In this document: positions 20,588 through 29,391 of the stretch, piece after piece
Layout: each line of letters opens with the position of its first letter
Numbering within the stretch: position 1 is the first letter of the stretch
Assembly: GCA_041392765.1 (NCBI GenBank)
Contig: JAWKLL010000003.1
Coordinates: forward strand, 124,001-188,000
Direction: 5' to 3'
DNA length: 64,000 bases
Source of the DNA: Lewinella sp041392765
GTDB taxonomy: Bacteria > Bacteroidota > Bacteroidia > Chitinophagales > Saprospiraceae
The notes under the pieces: model-generated
The model's database searches: none
Told to the model about the DNA's origin: nothing
Seen by the model: the letters and a program-made list of their open reading frames with translations, nothing else
Position numbers and translations under genes: made by a program

Positions 20588-22325
20588 CTATGAAGTAGTC
20601 CCTACCCATTTTTCACCAGTAAAATCGATGTCCTTTATCATAAGTTGGAGGTTTGTTTTTCCTGCCCAGTGGTTTTGGTCGATGGTGTAACAGATGGAAA
20701 AATGCTGGTGGTTAGCAAATGACTCATAGTATTTGCTCAATCCGAAACCGATAGCATGGAGCGGAGAGTAGCCATCGCCTTGTTTGACCATAAGGCGTAC
20801 GTATGTTCATCCTTAACAGTTCGATACTACCAAAAGCTTCCACGTCCGTACTCATAAAGATGGGGCTGCGATTGGACGGGCCGAAAGGAGCAAACTGGTT
20901 GATGGTTTGATAGAAATCGATATTGGCATCAGCTAAATCTAAGGTAGCCGCAATGGGAATGACGGGTTGTAGTCCATCTTCTGGCATGAGAGTATCGATG
21001 GCGGCTTCGAATCGGTCGGCAAAAACCTGCCAATTTTCCTCCCGCAAAGAAAGGCCAGCCGCGTGCGTATGCCCTCCAAAACTCAGGAGCAGATCGGCAC
21101 AGGACTCGATAGCGGCAAACATATCAACATTGCCAGCGGAACGAGCCGAGCCTACCACGATACCATCGGATAGCGTGAGGATGATGGTGGGCCGGTGAAA
21201 GTCCACCGCTAAGCGAGCTGCTACAATTCCTATTACGCCCTTGTGCCAATGAGGCTGGTACAACACCAAACTTTTACGATGTTGCCATAGTGGGTTTTCT
21301 TCTACTTCTTCTCTGGCTTCTTCTACGGTTCGCTTGTCGTATTCCTTGCGGAGTTCATTTCGGAAGCGCAATTGTTCCGCGTATTCTTTTGAAACCTGAT
21401 GGGTGCGCGATAGCATCAATTTTACCACAAGGTCGGCATCGGCCATTCTACCGGAAGCGTTGATAATAGGTGCAATGCCAAAAACAATATCACTTACTTT
21501 AAAAGGAGTTTTGCGGTTACTGACATTAATAAGTGCTCTAAGTCCTTTTCGGGGAGAAAAATTAAGTTCTTTCAATCCCAAGGCAGTTAGAACGCGGTTT
21601 TCACCTACGACAGGCACTACATCGCTGGCGATACTGATGGCCACAAAGTCGGTCAGTTCCATCAATTCTGTATCGGGTTTACCTTGATGCCTGAGCAAGG
21701 CCTGCGCCATTTTAAATGCGACACCACAACCACTAAGATGAGGGTTAGGGTACAAACAGTCGGGTCTTTTCGGGTCTAGTACAGCCGTAGCAAAAGGCCA
21801 GCCATCACCGGGGAGGTGGTGGTCGCAAATAATCACGTCCATCCCTTTACTACGGGCGTAATCGACTTGTTCCTGCGCTCTGATTCCGCAATCCACGGTA
21901 ATCATCAGGGTGACACCTACGCTGGCTGCATAATCAACGCCTTCGTCGGAGAGGCCATATCCTTCCTTATACCTATTGGGGATGTAAAAATCGATTTCTT
22001 TATGTCCTTGGTTTAGTAGAAACTGAAAGAGAAAAGATACGGCCATGGTGCCATCTACATCATAGTCACCATAGATAAGTATTTTTTCATTACGACGCAG
22101 CGCCAATTCGAGGCGATCAACGGCTTTGTCCATATCCTTCATCAGAAAAGGATCGTGGAGTTGAAGCCAGTTGGGGGAGAAGAAGTCATTGGCTTCTTTG
22201 GCATTATGGATATCTCTTTGCAATAAGAGTTGGCACACTGCTGAGTGGTAACCAGTTTCTTCTAGTAACCGTTGCAGTGCATTGGCATCGAACCCAGTAG
22301 ATTTCCAAATTGGGTTTAGTATCAT
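20588..22325 (-). CDS. recJ: Single-stranded-DNA-specific exonuclease RecJ (one frameshift)
   Basis: A 5'-3' single-stranded DNA exonuclease of the DHH superfamily, used in RecF-type recombination and mismatch repair. The metal-binding motifs are in order: ILIYGDYDVDGTMAVSF, MITVDCGIRA, VIICDHHLPGDGW, then NASGRMADAD. The DHHA1 domain ends in LLSFGGHTHAAGLSLR. About 578 residues after repair. The frame breaks near 20804, where AA should be AAA, so ELLRMNIRTP becomes ELLRMKTYVRLMVKQGDGYSP and runs on to 20588. The start at 22325 gives the usual RecJ N-terminus. Convergent with korB. Confidence 0.92.
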
Positions 22326-22680
22326 AATCCAAAGTATCCCGTTGGAGGGTAGCCGGAAGGGAATTTATGTAAGAGAACGCCAATTTACGACAAGATCGTC
22401 AAAACGCAGCAAAAAAACGCATAATCATAAAAAAGCGTAACTACTTAGTTAGTACCAAATTCCGGCTATAAAAGCCTTTTTCCACCTGACGGCAGCTATT
22501 CCCGTCGCCATGTCGGCTTAGCACGACATGACTCCTCAAATGAGCTTTGTCAGTCGAAAAAATCTTCTTTTTTTAGCTCGAAAGCGCACTACCTAAGTAG
22601 TTACAAAAAAGCAAAAGCCGGAAAGCGAAATGCGATCCGGCTTTGCCTTTGGTATCAGTAAGATAAAAAGCTTGTGCTGA
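22326..22680. repeat. Structured intergenic region with 12 bp inverted repeat
   Basis: No gene found in 355 bases between the divergent side of recJ and the end of the OmpA-like gene. GTAACTACTTAG at 22437-22448 recurs as CTAAGTAGTTAC at 22593-22604, an exact inverted repeat. Between them CATGTCG/CGACATG (22509-22530) forms a smaller hairpin. This could be a small structured RNA or a degraded repeat element. Confidence 0.5.
22613..22644 (-). terminator. Terminator of OmpA-like gene
   Basis: AAAGCCGGA and TCCGGCTTT pair across a 13 nt loop, 36 bases after the stop of the minus-strand OmpA-like gene. Read on the minus strand, the 3' arm ends in TTTT. Confidence 0.75.
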
Positions 22681-23439
22681 TTAGTTACCACCTGCTTTGA
22701 GGATGCCACCCAAATCTGGGTTAGGCGCAACAGTAGTACGACGGTTAGCGGCGCGGCCATCGGAAGTACCGTTGTCAGCAGCGGGCATAGTTTCGCCGTA
22801 TCCAGCGATAGCTACTTGGTTAGGATTTACGCCTTTGCGAATCAAGCGAGTTGCTACAGCTTTAGCGCGAGCGTAGCTCAAATCCCAGTTATCAGTAGCA
22901 GAGCCAGAAGCAAATTTCTTGCTGTCTGTGTGGCCTTCTACTAGTACTTTCACGGCAGGGTTTGCCTTGAGCTTTTCAGCCATCGCATCTACTGCGTCGC
23001 GCTGGGCGCGAGTAAGGCTGGAAGAGCTGCTGCGGAAGTTCACAGGCTCAGCAGTAACGAGGTACAAACGGCCATTGCGCTCTTCCATCGTCAAGCCAGA
23101 GTTGGAATAAGCGGCAAACATGCCATTGATTTCGTCTTTGATAGACTTTAGTTCAGCTTCGGTCATGTTCAATTTCTGATTAACCTGAGCTAATTGTGCA
23201 CCCATTTCGGTGCGGATGCTGCTGATTTCGTTGTTCAAACGAGTTTTTTCAGCTTCCATTTGAGCGGCTAGCGCATCTTTTTCAGCAGCCAGGGTCTTTA
23301 CTTGAGACTGAGTCTCGGCTAAAGCCTGGTCAGTTGCCGCTTTTGCAGCTGCCAACTCATCGAATTTTTTCTTGGACACGCAAGACTGGAAGGAGCCTGC
23401 TACCATTACGAAGACCAACGCAGTGAGTATAAAACGCAT
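22681..23439 (-). CDS. OmpA-family peptidoglycan-binding lipoprotein with coiled coil
   Basis: A 252-residue outer-membrane lipoprotein that links the membrane to peptidoglycan. The signal ends in lipobox GSFQSC (Cys20). Residues about 25-105 form a long Ala/Glu/Lys-rich coiled coil (AAAKAATDQALAETQSQVK and following). The C-terminal OmpA/MotB domain (about 125-240) shows LVEGHTDSKKF, the helix YARAKAVATRLI, VAIAGYGETMP and NRRTTVAPNP. Its own hairpin terminator follows. A TAnnTTTG box at 23686-23693 on the same strand suggests a leader of about 240 nt. The intergenic 23440-23905 holds no other gene I can support. Confidence 0.9.
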   Translation of the reverse strand: MRFILTALVFVMVAGSFQSCVSKKKFDELAAAKAATDQALAETQSQVKTLAAEKDALAAQMEAEKTRLNNEISSIRTEMGAQLAQVNQKLNMTEAELKSIKDEINGMFAAYSNSGLTMEERNGRLYLVTAEPVNFRSSSSSLTRAQRDAVDAMAEKLKANPAVKVLVEGHTDSKKFASGSATDNWDLSYARAKAVATRLIRKGVNPNQVAIAGYGETMPAADNGTSDGRAANRRTTVAPNPDLGGILKAGGN

Positions 23440-23685
23440 GTTTTCCTTAGGTTTGATTTAGAAAATTAATTGCATATTGTTGATGCCAGACACGGTAAAA
23501 CGCCCAGCTATATGACTGCCTGTGCAATTCCTTGCAAAGCAAAACATATTTTTTGAATAAAACAAAGTTTATCCCGTTCAAGTTAGATAATGTGGAAAAA
23601 ACGAGCCTTTTTCAGGCCAAAGGAGTGAAGTTTTCTATTGTACGCCCCTATAAAGGGATGTAATAAGGGTTTGCCTTATTTACTG

Positions 23686-23693
23686 CAAAGGTA
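23686..23693 (-). promoter_or_regulatory. Putative Bacteroidota -7 box for OmpA-like gene
   Basis: The minus strand reads TACCTTTG, an exact match to the TAnnTTTG consensus. A TTG lies 14 bases upstream, a shorter spacing than usual. It would give a 5' leader of about 240 nt. Confidence 0.45.
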
Positions 23694-23804
23694 CATACTA
23701 CTGGAAACAATTGTTACTAACTAAGGCTTAAAAAAGCTATTTTTGCCCAAATTTATTGGAATGGTTATGTCAAGCTGCATTGCTACATTGCCCCCAATAC
23801 CTTT

Positions 23805-23894
23805 ATTTCCGTCAAATTACTACGGGACGGGAATAAAAACTGTACAACTTTTGATTCGGAAAAAATGGAATAGTTGATTTCCGTCAATTTACTA
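23805..23894 (+). repeat. Pair of direct repeats ahead of hydrolase gene
   Basis: ATTTCCGTCAAATTACTA at 23805-23822 recurs as ATTTCCGTCAATTTACTA at 23877-23894, one mismatch in 18, 72 bases apart. The second copy ends 12 bases before the start codon at 23906, a position suited to a regulator-binding site or a duplicated promoter segment. Confidence 0.5.
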
Positions 23895-23905
23895 AGCTAA
23901 GGTTC

Positions 23906-24667
23906 ATGAAGTATTCAGTGAAGGAAGAAGGCCATTATCGGTATATTGAAACGCAAGGTGGCTCCGAGAATATATTGCTATTGCATGGGTTGTTCGGTGC
24001 ACTCAGTAATTTTTCAGGGATATTGGACTATTTTGGCCAACGGTACAATGTTATTGTGCCTATGCTACCTATGTTTGAGATGCCGCTGCGAAAAGTTTCG
24101 GTAGCAGGTTTGGTGGAACATGTAGCTGATTTTGTCAATTACAAAGGATATGACAAAGTAAATGTATTGGGCAATTCTTTGGGAGGGCATATTTCTCTAT
24201 TATATGCACTTGCTCACCCAGATAAAATAGCATCTGTTACCCTGACGGGTAGCTCTGGTCTTTTTGAAAGTGCAATGGGCAATTCCTTTCCTAAAAGGGG
24301 AGATTACGAGTTTATCAAACAAAAAACAGAAAGCACGTTTTTCGACCCCACGGTTGCAACAAAAGAACTAATTGATGAGGTCTATGATACCGTCAATGAC
24401 CGCAACAAAGCCATCCGGGTAATTGCTACCGCCAAATCCGCAGTACGGCATAATTTAAGTGACAAATTGCACCTTATCAAAGTGCCTACTTTATTGATTT
24501 GGGGTGCTCAGGATTCGATTACACCACCATTTGTGGGCGAAAAGTTTCATGAGCTTATTGTGAATTCCGAACTGCACTTTGTACCATCCTGTGGACATGC
24601 ACCTATGATGGAACACCCCGAGATATTCAACCAATTACTCGATAATTTCTTACAAAAACACAGTTAG
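23906..24667 (+). CDS. Alpha/beta-fold hydrolase
   Basis: A 253-residue serine hydrolase with the alpha/beta fold. The oxyanion-hole segment LLLHGLFGALSNF is at 25-37, the nucleophile elbow GNSLGG puts the catalytic serine at 91, the acid is the Asp in WGAQDSITPP (about 204) and the base is the His in CGHAPMMEHP (about 232). Such enzymes cleave esters, lactones or C-C bonds, and the substrate is not evident. No signal peptide, so cytoplasmic. It precedes the M1 aminopeptidase gene by 34 bases, and the two may be cotranscribed. A near-perfect direct repeat sits just upstream. Confidence 0.88.
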   Translation: MKYSVKEEGHYRYIETQGGSENILLLHGLFGALSNFSGILDYFGQRYNVIVPMLPMFEMPLRKVSVAGLVEHVADFVNYKGYDKVNVLGNSLGGHISLLYALAHPDKIASVTLTGSSGLFESAMGNSFPKRGDYEFIKQKTESTFFDPTVATKELIDEVYDTVNDRNKAIRVIATAKSAVRHNLSDKLHLIKVPTLLIWGAQDSITPPFVGEKFHELIVNSELHFVPSCGHAPMMEHPEIFNQLLDNFLQKHS

Positions 24668-24701
24668 TCAATTGACCACCCTGTGAAATCTTTTTTAAAC
24701 T

Positions 24702-27285
24702 ATGAATATGCAGCGTTTTTTATTTGTGCTGGCTATGGTAGGTGTGCTTGCAGCCTGCGATACTACCAAGCAGGTAGCTCAAGTACCTGTCGTTGAGGTA
24801 GAAGAGCGCCTATTAGATACCCTCTATGTGACGGCACCTGAAATCACTCAGGAGGAGGAATTCTATGCTTTGCCAGCTTATAACCCCAGTGCCCAGCAGG
24901 ATAACGACCTGCTTCATACCCGGCTTGAGATTGCTTTCGACTGGGATAAAGAGCAGGTTATTGGAACGGCACAATTGGATGTGCGCCCTTATTTTTACCC
25001 AGTCAACCAACTTACTTTAGATGCGAAGTCCTTTACATTTAGTCAAGTAACCTTGGGTGATGGCACGCCACTCCAATATACGTATGACGGAAAACAGATC
25101 AACATACAATTGCCTCGCTATTACAATAGGGAGGAAACGTACCAGGTGAAGCTGTCTTATGTAGCCACGCCTCGTGCGGATGGGGGTAGCGATGCTATTA
25201 CGTCCGATAAAGGCTTGTTCTTCATCAACCCACGCGGAGAAGAAGGCGACAAGCCACGCCAAATTTGGACACAAGGCGAAACGGAAAATAATTCGCGTTG
25301 GTTTCCTACCATTGACAAACCCAATGAGCGTTGTACGCAGGAAGTATATGTCACCGTCCCTGCCAATTATGCCACACTATCTAATGGTATCAAGCAGTCG
25401 TTTCAATACAACGCAGATGATACACGCACCGATTATTGGCTCATGGACGACCCTCATGCACCTTATCTATTTATGTTAGCCATAGGGGATTTTGCCGTAG
25501 TGGAAGATGCGCCTTGGAATAACAAACCCGTCAATTATTATGTAGAACCCGAATTCGCTACTCATGCGAAAGCGATTTTTCCTCATACACCAGAAATGTT
25601 GACGTTCTTTTCTAATATCACAGGGGTGCCTTACCCTTGGGATAAGTACTCACAGATTGTTGTGAGGGATTATGTGTCAGGGCCATGGAAAACACAACGG
25701 GTGTTATTTTCGGGGAGTTTATGCAGCGTACAGAAAGGGAATTGATAGATGAGTTGATGAACGACAAGATTGTGGCACACGAAATGTTCCACCATTGGTT
25801 CGGAGATTTAGTGACTTGTGAAAGCGAGCCAACCTGACACTCAATGAGGGTTTTGCTAATTATAGTGAATACCTGTGGTTGGAAAACAAATACGGACGCG
25901 ACGAAGCTGATGCCCACCTACTCACAGAATGGGAAGGCTATATTGGTTCTTCAAGAGATGGCATGCACCCGCTCATTCACTATGGTTATGATGACAAGGA
26001 AGATATGTTTGATGCCCACAGTTATAATAAAGGTGGTTCGATCTTACACATGTTGCGCAAAGTAATCGGCGACGAAGCTTTTCAGGAAAGTATGAAGCAG
26101 TATTTGGAGCGCAATGCTTACACGGCTGTTGAAGTGGACGAATGGCGCATGGCGGTAGAAGATGTGACGGGCAAGGATATGCACTGGTTCTTTGATCAGT
26201 GGTATATGCAGCAGGGACATCCGCTCATTACATTAGCATACAACTACGACGAAGCTACCCATGAAGCCATTGTCATGGTGAAACAAACACAGGATGCTAG
26301 CATCATGCCCGCTATTTACCAACTACCAGTAGCGGTAGATGTGTATTTTGAAGGGCAAGAAAAGCCAGTACGGCATAGTGTATTCATCAACCAGCGCCAG
26401 CAGGAAGTACGATTGCCAGCCGCTACAGCACCTGCTTTGGTGGTTTTTGATGCAGAGCACGCTATTTTGGCTGAGTGGGAAGATTTGAAAACACCAGAGC
26501 AATTTGCTTACCAGTTTATGCACGCTCCCTTGTACCTCGACCGTTATCAGGCACTTTCAATATTAGGAGCAATAGGGTATGAAGGATTGGGCAGTGTTGT
26601 AGAAAAAGGTCTTGCGGATCCTTTCTATGGCATTCGCGCCCTTGCATTGGAAAATTTAGACGAAACAGCTTCTCCAGAGGTAATGGCTAAAGTAGTTACG
26701 CTTGCCGAATCAGACCCACATTCTGAAGTGCGGGCAACTGCTATTATGGCTTTGACTGCGTTGGGTGCTGACGAAGCGGCAGCTGTTGCTCGAAAAGCTA
26801 TGCAGGCTCGGCCTTATAATGTGGTAGCTGCTGGCCTTACGGCTTTATCCGAATTGGATCCTGTGGAATGTGCCGATGCCGCGCAGTATTTAGAAAACGA
26901 AACCAATTCAGATATAGTAGCGGCCATTGGTGGAATTTATGCCAACAGCGAGGACACATCTCACTTGCCCTACTTTGAAACACATTTGGAGGATGTGGAT
27001 GGTTTTGCAGCTATCAATTTTTTTGAGAGCTACGGAGTATTATTGTTGCAGGCTACTGAAGGGGCTGTCACGGATGCCGTTGCTAAACTACAAGCCATTG
27101 GTACGAATATGGGGCAGTCGCCTTGGCGTAGGATTGCAGCCATAAAGACACTCTTTGAGGTAAAAGAAGGATTGACGGAAGGAAGCACTGCTCGTGAGTC
27201 AGTCGCCACGGCTATCAAAGCAATTAAAGCAGCAGAGACCAATCCCCAGCTAAAGAGTATCTACCAGCAGTTTGGTGATGAATAA
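24702..27285 (+). CDS. M1-family zinc aminopeptidase lipoprotein with HEAT-like C-terminus (two frameshifts)
   Basis: An exported zinc metallopeptidase that trims N-terminal residues from peptides. The signal MNMQRFLFVLAMVGVLAAC ends in a lipobox, so it is probably anchored to a membrane. The repaired sequence shows the exopeptidase motif GAMEN, the zinc motif HEMFHHW and the third ligand Glu in LNEGFANYSEYLW, all in the family order. From about residue 590 there are HEAT-like helical repeats (SDPHSEVRATAIMALTALGADE). Frames break at 25680-25682 (GGG for GGGG, which recovers GAMEN) and about 25828 (G for GG). About 860 residues. A palindromic element starts directly after the stop. Confidence 0.9.
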
Positions 27286-27457
27286 TAGACTTGTTCTACG
27301 GGACATCAAACGGCTATCTCGGCTGAGCCGAGACAAATTTCGTACTGCATTTCGTTAAAAAGCCTCGTCGATGCTAAGGCATCGCCTATGTTTTTTGCCT
27401 CATTCAGTACAAAATTTACTACGCTTTCGCTCGTTCATGACCCGTAGAACAAGTCTA
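27286..27457. repeat. 172 bp palindromic element with 17 bp perfect terminal inverted repeats
   Basis: TAGACTTGTTCTACGGG at 27286-27302 recurs as its exact reverse complement at 27441-27457. Inside lie a second nested pair (AAATTTCGTACTG / CAGTACAAAATTT, 12 of 13), the palindrome TCTCGGCTGAGCCGAGA and the small hairpin GATGC/GCATC. The whole can form a cruciform. It abuts the aminopeptidase stop codon and may act as terminator or be a MITE-like insertion. Confidence 0.75.
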
Positions 27458-27482
27458 ATAAGTAAAGCATCTTTATTGCCCT

Positions 27483-27519
27483 AAAACGCTCCGGTTGGAA
27501 TATCAATCGGAGCGTTTTA
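27483..27519 (+). terminator. Intrinsic terminator
   Basis: AAAACGCTCCG and CGGAGCGTTTT form a perfect 11 bp stem with a 14 nt loop; A and T runs on both sides allow it to work in both directions. It lies between the palindromic element and the MITE-like element, downstream of the aminopeptidase gene. Confidence 0.8.
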
Positions 27520-27520
27520 A

Positions 27521-27854
27521 TTAGAGGTTATGTACGGGGGATTTGTATAGGGATTCAAATAAGATTTTTACGTTAGACAAGGAAAAGGTTCTTTTGCGTA
27601 GCCGTAGCTAAGCAAGAGTATGTCTGAATTTTCCTGATTGATCGAAAGCGATCAAATTTTGTTCTGATCAAGGCAGAAAGCGCAGTCGATGCCGGAAGCA
27701 TCGGCGAGCATTTCTAACGCAGGGCAGGATAAAATTTGAACGCTTGTAGCCAATTGAGGGAATTTCAGATGTACTCTAGAATGGTTCTTTGACGCAGCAT
27801 GGCGTAAAAAGATATTTGAAGCGCATACAAAATTCTCTTACATAACCTCTATTT
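27521..27854. mobile_element. MITE-like element with ~50 bp imperfect terminal inverted repeats
   Basis: The left end (27522-27573) and the reverse complement of the right end (27802-27851) both begin TAGAGGTTATGTA and stay alignable for about 50 bases through TTCAAATA and TTTTTACG. There is no ORF for a transposase. A distinct 163 bp palindromic repeat sits inside. The right arm has a homologue at 36868-36935. This fills the 402-base gap between the aminopeptidase and the RapZ-fusion gene. Confidence 0.65.
27615..27777. repeat. Dispersed palindromic repeat, copy 1
   Basis: A 163 bp unit that starts AGAGTATGTCTGAATTTTCC and ends with the inverted form of AGAGTACATCTGAAATTCCC. Its sequence aligns along its full length with the reverse complement of 55995-56165, roughly four bases in five. 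Internal hairpins are GATCG/CGATC and CGATGCC/AGCATCG. It is non-coding and lies nested in the larger element 27521-27854. Confidence 0.8.
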
Positions 27855-27859
27855 TAGAA

Positions 27860-29311
27860 CTAGTTTTTCCACCCTTTCTTTTCCTGTTCTATATGGCGCA
27901 ATTGGATACGTACGCCATACTTGTTTTTGAGGTGACGAGCAAGCATGTCGGCTGCATAAACGGAGCGGTGCTGGCCGCCTGTACAACCAAAGTTTACCTG
28001 TAGGTGGGTGAAGCTGCGCTCAATATAGTCTTCAACAGCAGCGTCCACGATGCGGTAAACATCTTCTAAAAAATCACCCATACCGCTATGGTGTTGAAGG
28101 AAGTTGATGACAGATTCATCTCTTCCTGTAAGTTTTTTATAGGGTTCATACCTGCCGGGGTTATGTATGAATCGGCAGTCGAACACAAAGCCGCCGCCAT
28201 TTCCCGAGGTGTCTTCGGGTATGCCACCTACTTTAAAACTAAAACTATGTATATCCACCGTGAGTAAACTGGTGCTGGCTTTTATTTTATCAAAGGGTTC
28301 AAATTGCTTCGATGCGATGATGCTTTCTAATGCGTTTTTTAGTTCCGGTATCGCTACGGGGATTTTATGGTTGTCCAACAACCACTTAATATTGCGGATA
28401 GCGTAAGGGATGCTTTGTAAAAAGTGTTCCTTCCGCTCATATAGCCCCCTGAAGCCGTAGGCACCTAGTACTTGTATGCTGCGTATAAACACATAACCGT
28501 AGTAATGACCAATGAAAAGGGATTCGTCCACGGAAATGAGATTCTTCACAGCTTCGAGGTAGTGCATAAGTAGTTCCTCTCTGATGTCTTCTGGGATATT
28601 GGCTTTCGCTTGGTATAAAAGACTGGCTAGATCATATTGTAAAGCCCCCCGCCGACCTCCTTGGTAGTCGATAAAAACAGGTTCTCCGTTTCGGATCATG
28701 ATGTTGCGCGTTTGAAAGTCGCGGAACATGAAATGTGAGGTATCAGTTTGCAGCAGGAAGTCGGCCAATCGATGGGCATCGTCTTCCAACGCTTGTTCGT
28801 CGAAGGGAATATCAGCCAGCTTGAGAAAGTAATACTTGAAGTAATTGAAATCCCAAAGGATAGACTGGCGGTCGAAATCGCTGCGAGGGAAGCACTTGCT
28901 GTAATCCAGTCCTTCGCCACCAATAATTTGCAGTTTAGCCAATTGCTCCACCACCTTTTTATAAATCTGCACCAAGTAATCAGGGAAATAATCGCCTTTT
29001 TGTAGCAGGTAGCTATAAAGGGTTGTAGCCCCCAAATCCTCCTGCAAATAGATGTTTTGCGATAAGTTTTCGGCATAGATATGTGGCACAGGAAGCCCTT
29101 TGGCATAAAAGTGTTTAGAGAACGAAATAAACGCTTCATTCTCCTTGGGGTGCGGGTTGAAAGCCCCAATGGCCACTTTGTTTTTACTTTGGAGGCGATA
29201 ATAGATGCGGTCAGAACCGGAAGGTGCTAGCGGTAGCACTAAGGTAGGGGTTTCGCTCGCCCATTGTTCAAATAAATTGCTAAGGTGTTGTTCTATTGCC
29301 AAAGATGCCAT
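27860..29311 (-). CDS. Aminoglycoside-phosphotransferase-like kinase fused to RapZ C-terminal domain
   Basis: A two-domain cytoplasmic protein. Residues about 1-325 form an APH-fold sugar or small-molecule kinase (FMFRDFQTRNIMI carries the catalytic Asp and Asn; VFIDYQGGRRG the metal Asp), resembling cell-wall-sugar kinases of the AmgK type. Residues about 335-483 match the RapZ C-terminal domain (VDIHSFSFKVGGIP, FVFDCRFIHNPGRY, VNFGCTGGQHRSVY), which in Enterobacteria binds regulatory RNA and glucosamine-6-phosphate. The start at 29311 is preferred over TTG at 29347 because a promoter-like box sits between them. Divergent from hemW. The fusion suggests amino-sugar sensing or recycling, which is inference. 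Confidence 0.88.
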   Translation of the reverse strand: MASLAIEQHLSNLFEQWASETPTLVLPLAPSGSDRIYYRLQSKNKVAIGAFNPHPKENEAFISFSKHFYAKGLPVPHIYAENLSQNIYLQEDLGATTLYSYLLQKGDYFPDYLVQIYKKVVEQLAKLQIIGGEGLDYSKCFPRSDFDRQSILWDFNYFKYYFLKLADIPFDEQALEDDAHRLADFLLQTDTSHFMFRDFQTRNIMIRNGEPVFIDYQGGRRGALQYDLASLLYQAKANIPEDIREELLMHYLEAVKNLISVDESLFIGHYYGYVFIRSIQVLGAYGFRGLYERKEHFLQSIPYAIRNIKWLLDNHKIPVAIPELKNALESIIASKQFEPFDKIKASTSLLTVDIHSFSFKVGGIPEDTSGNGGGFVFDCRFIHNPGRYEPYKKLTGRDESVINFLQHHSGMGDFLEDVYRIVDAAVEDYIERSFTHLQVNFGCTGGQHRSVYAADMLARHLKNKYGVRIQLRHIEQEKKGWKN

Positions 29312-29328
29312 GAGGATGCTATTTGCTA

Positions 29329-29336
29329 CAAAAGTA
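29329..29336 (-). promoter_or_regulatory. Bacteroidota -7 box for RapZ-fusion gene
   Basis: The minus strand reads TACTTTTG, matching TAnnTTTG. Transcription would begin near 29322, about 11 bases before ATG 29311, which supports that start over the upstream TTG. Confidence 0.55.
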
Positions 29337-29370
29337 AAACCTAGCAATTAATAATGCTCGTAATTACACT

Positions 29371-29378
29371 TATCTTTG
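29371..29378 (+). promoter_or_regulatory. Bacteroidota -7 box for hemW
   Basis: TATCTTTG matches TAnnTTTG and ends 13 bases before the hemW start codon, giving a very short leader. The upstream -33 element is not obvious. Confidence 0.5.
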
Positions 29379-29391
29379 AAAGAAAAAGCTG

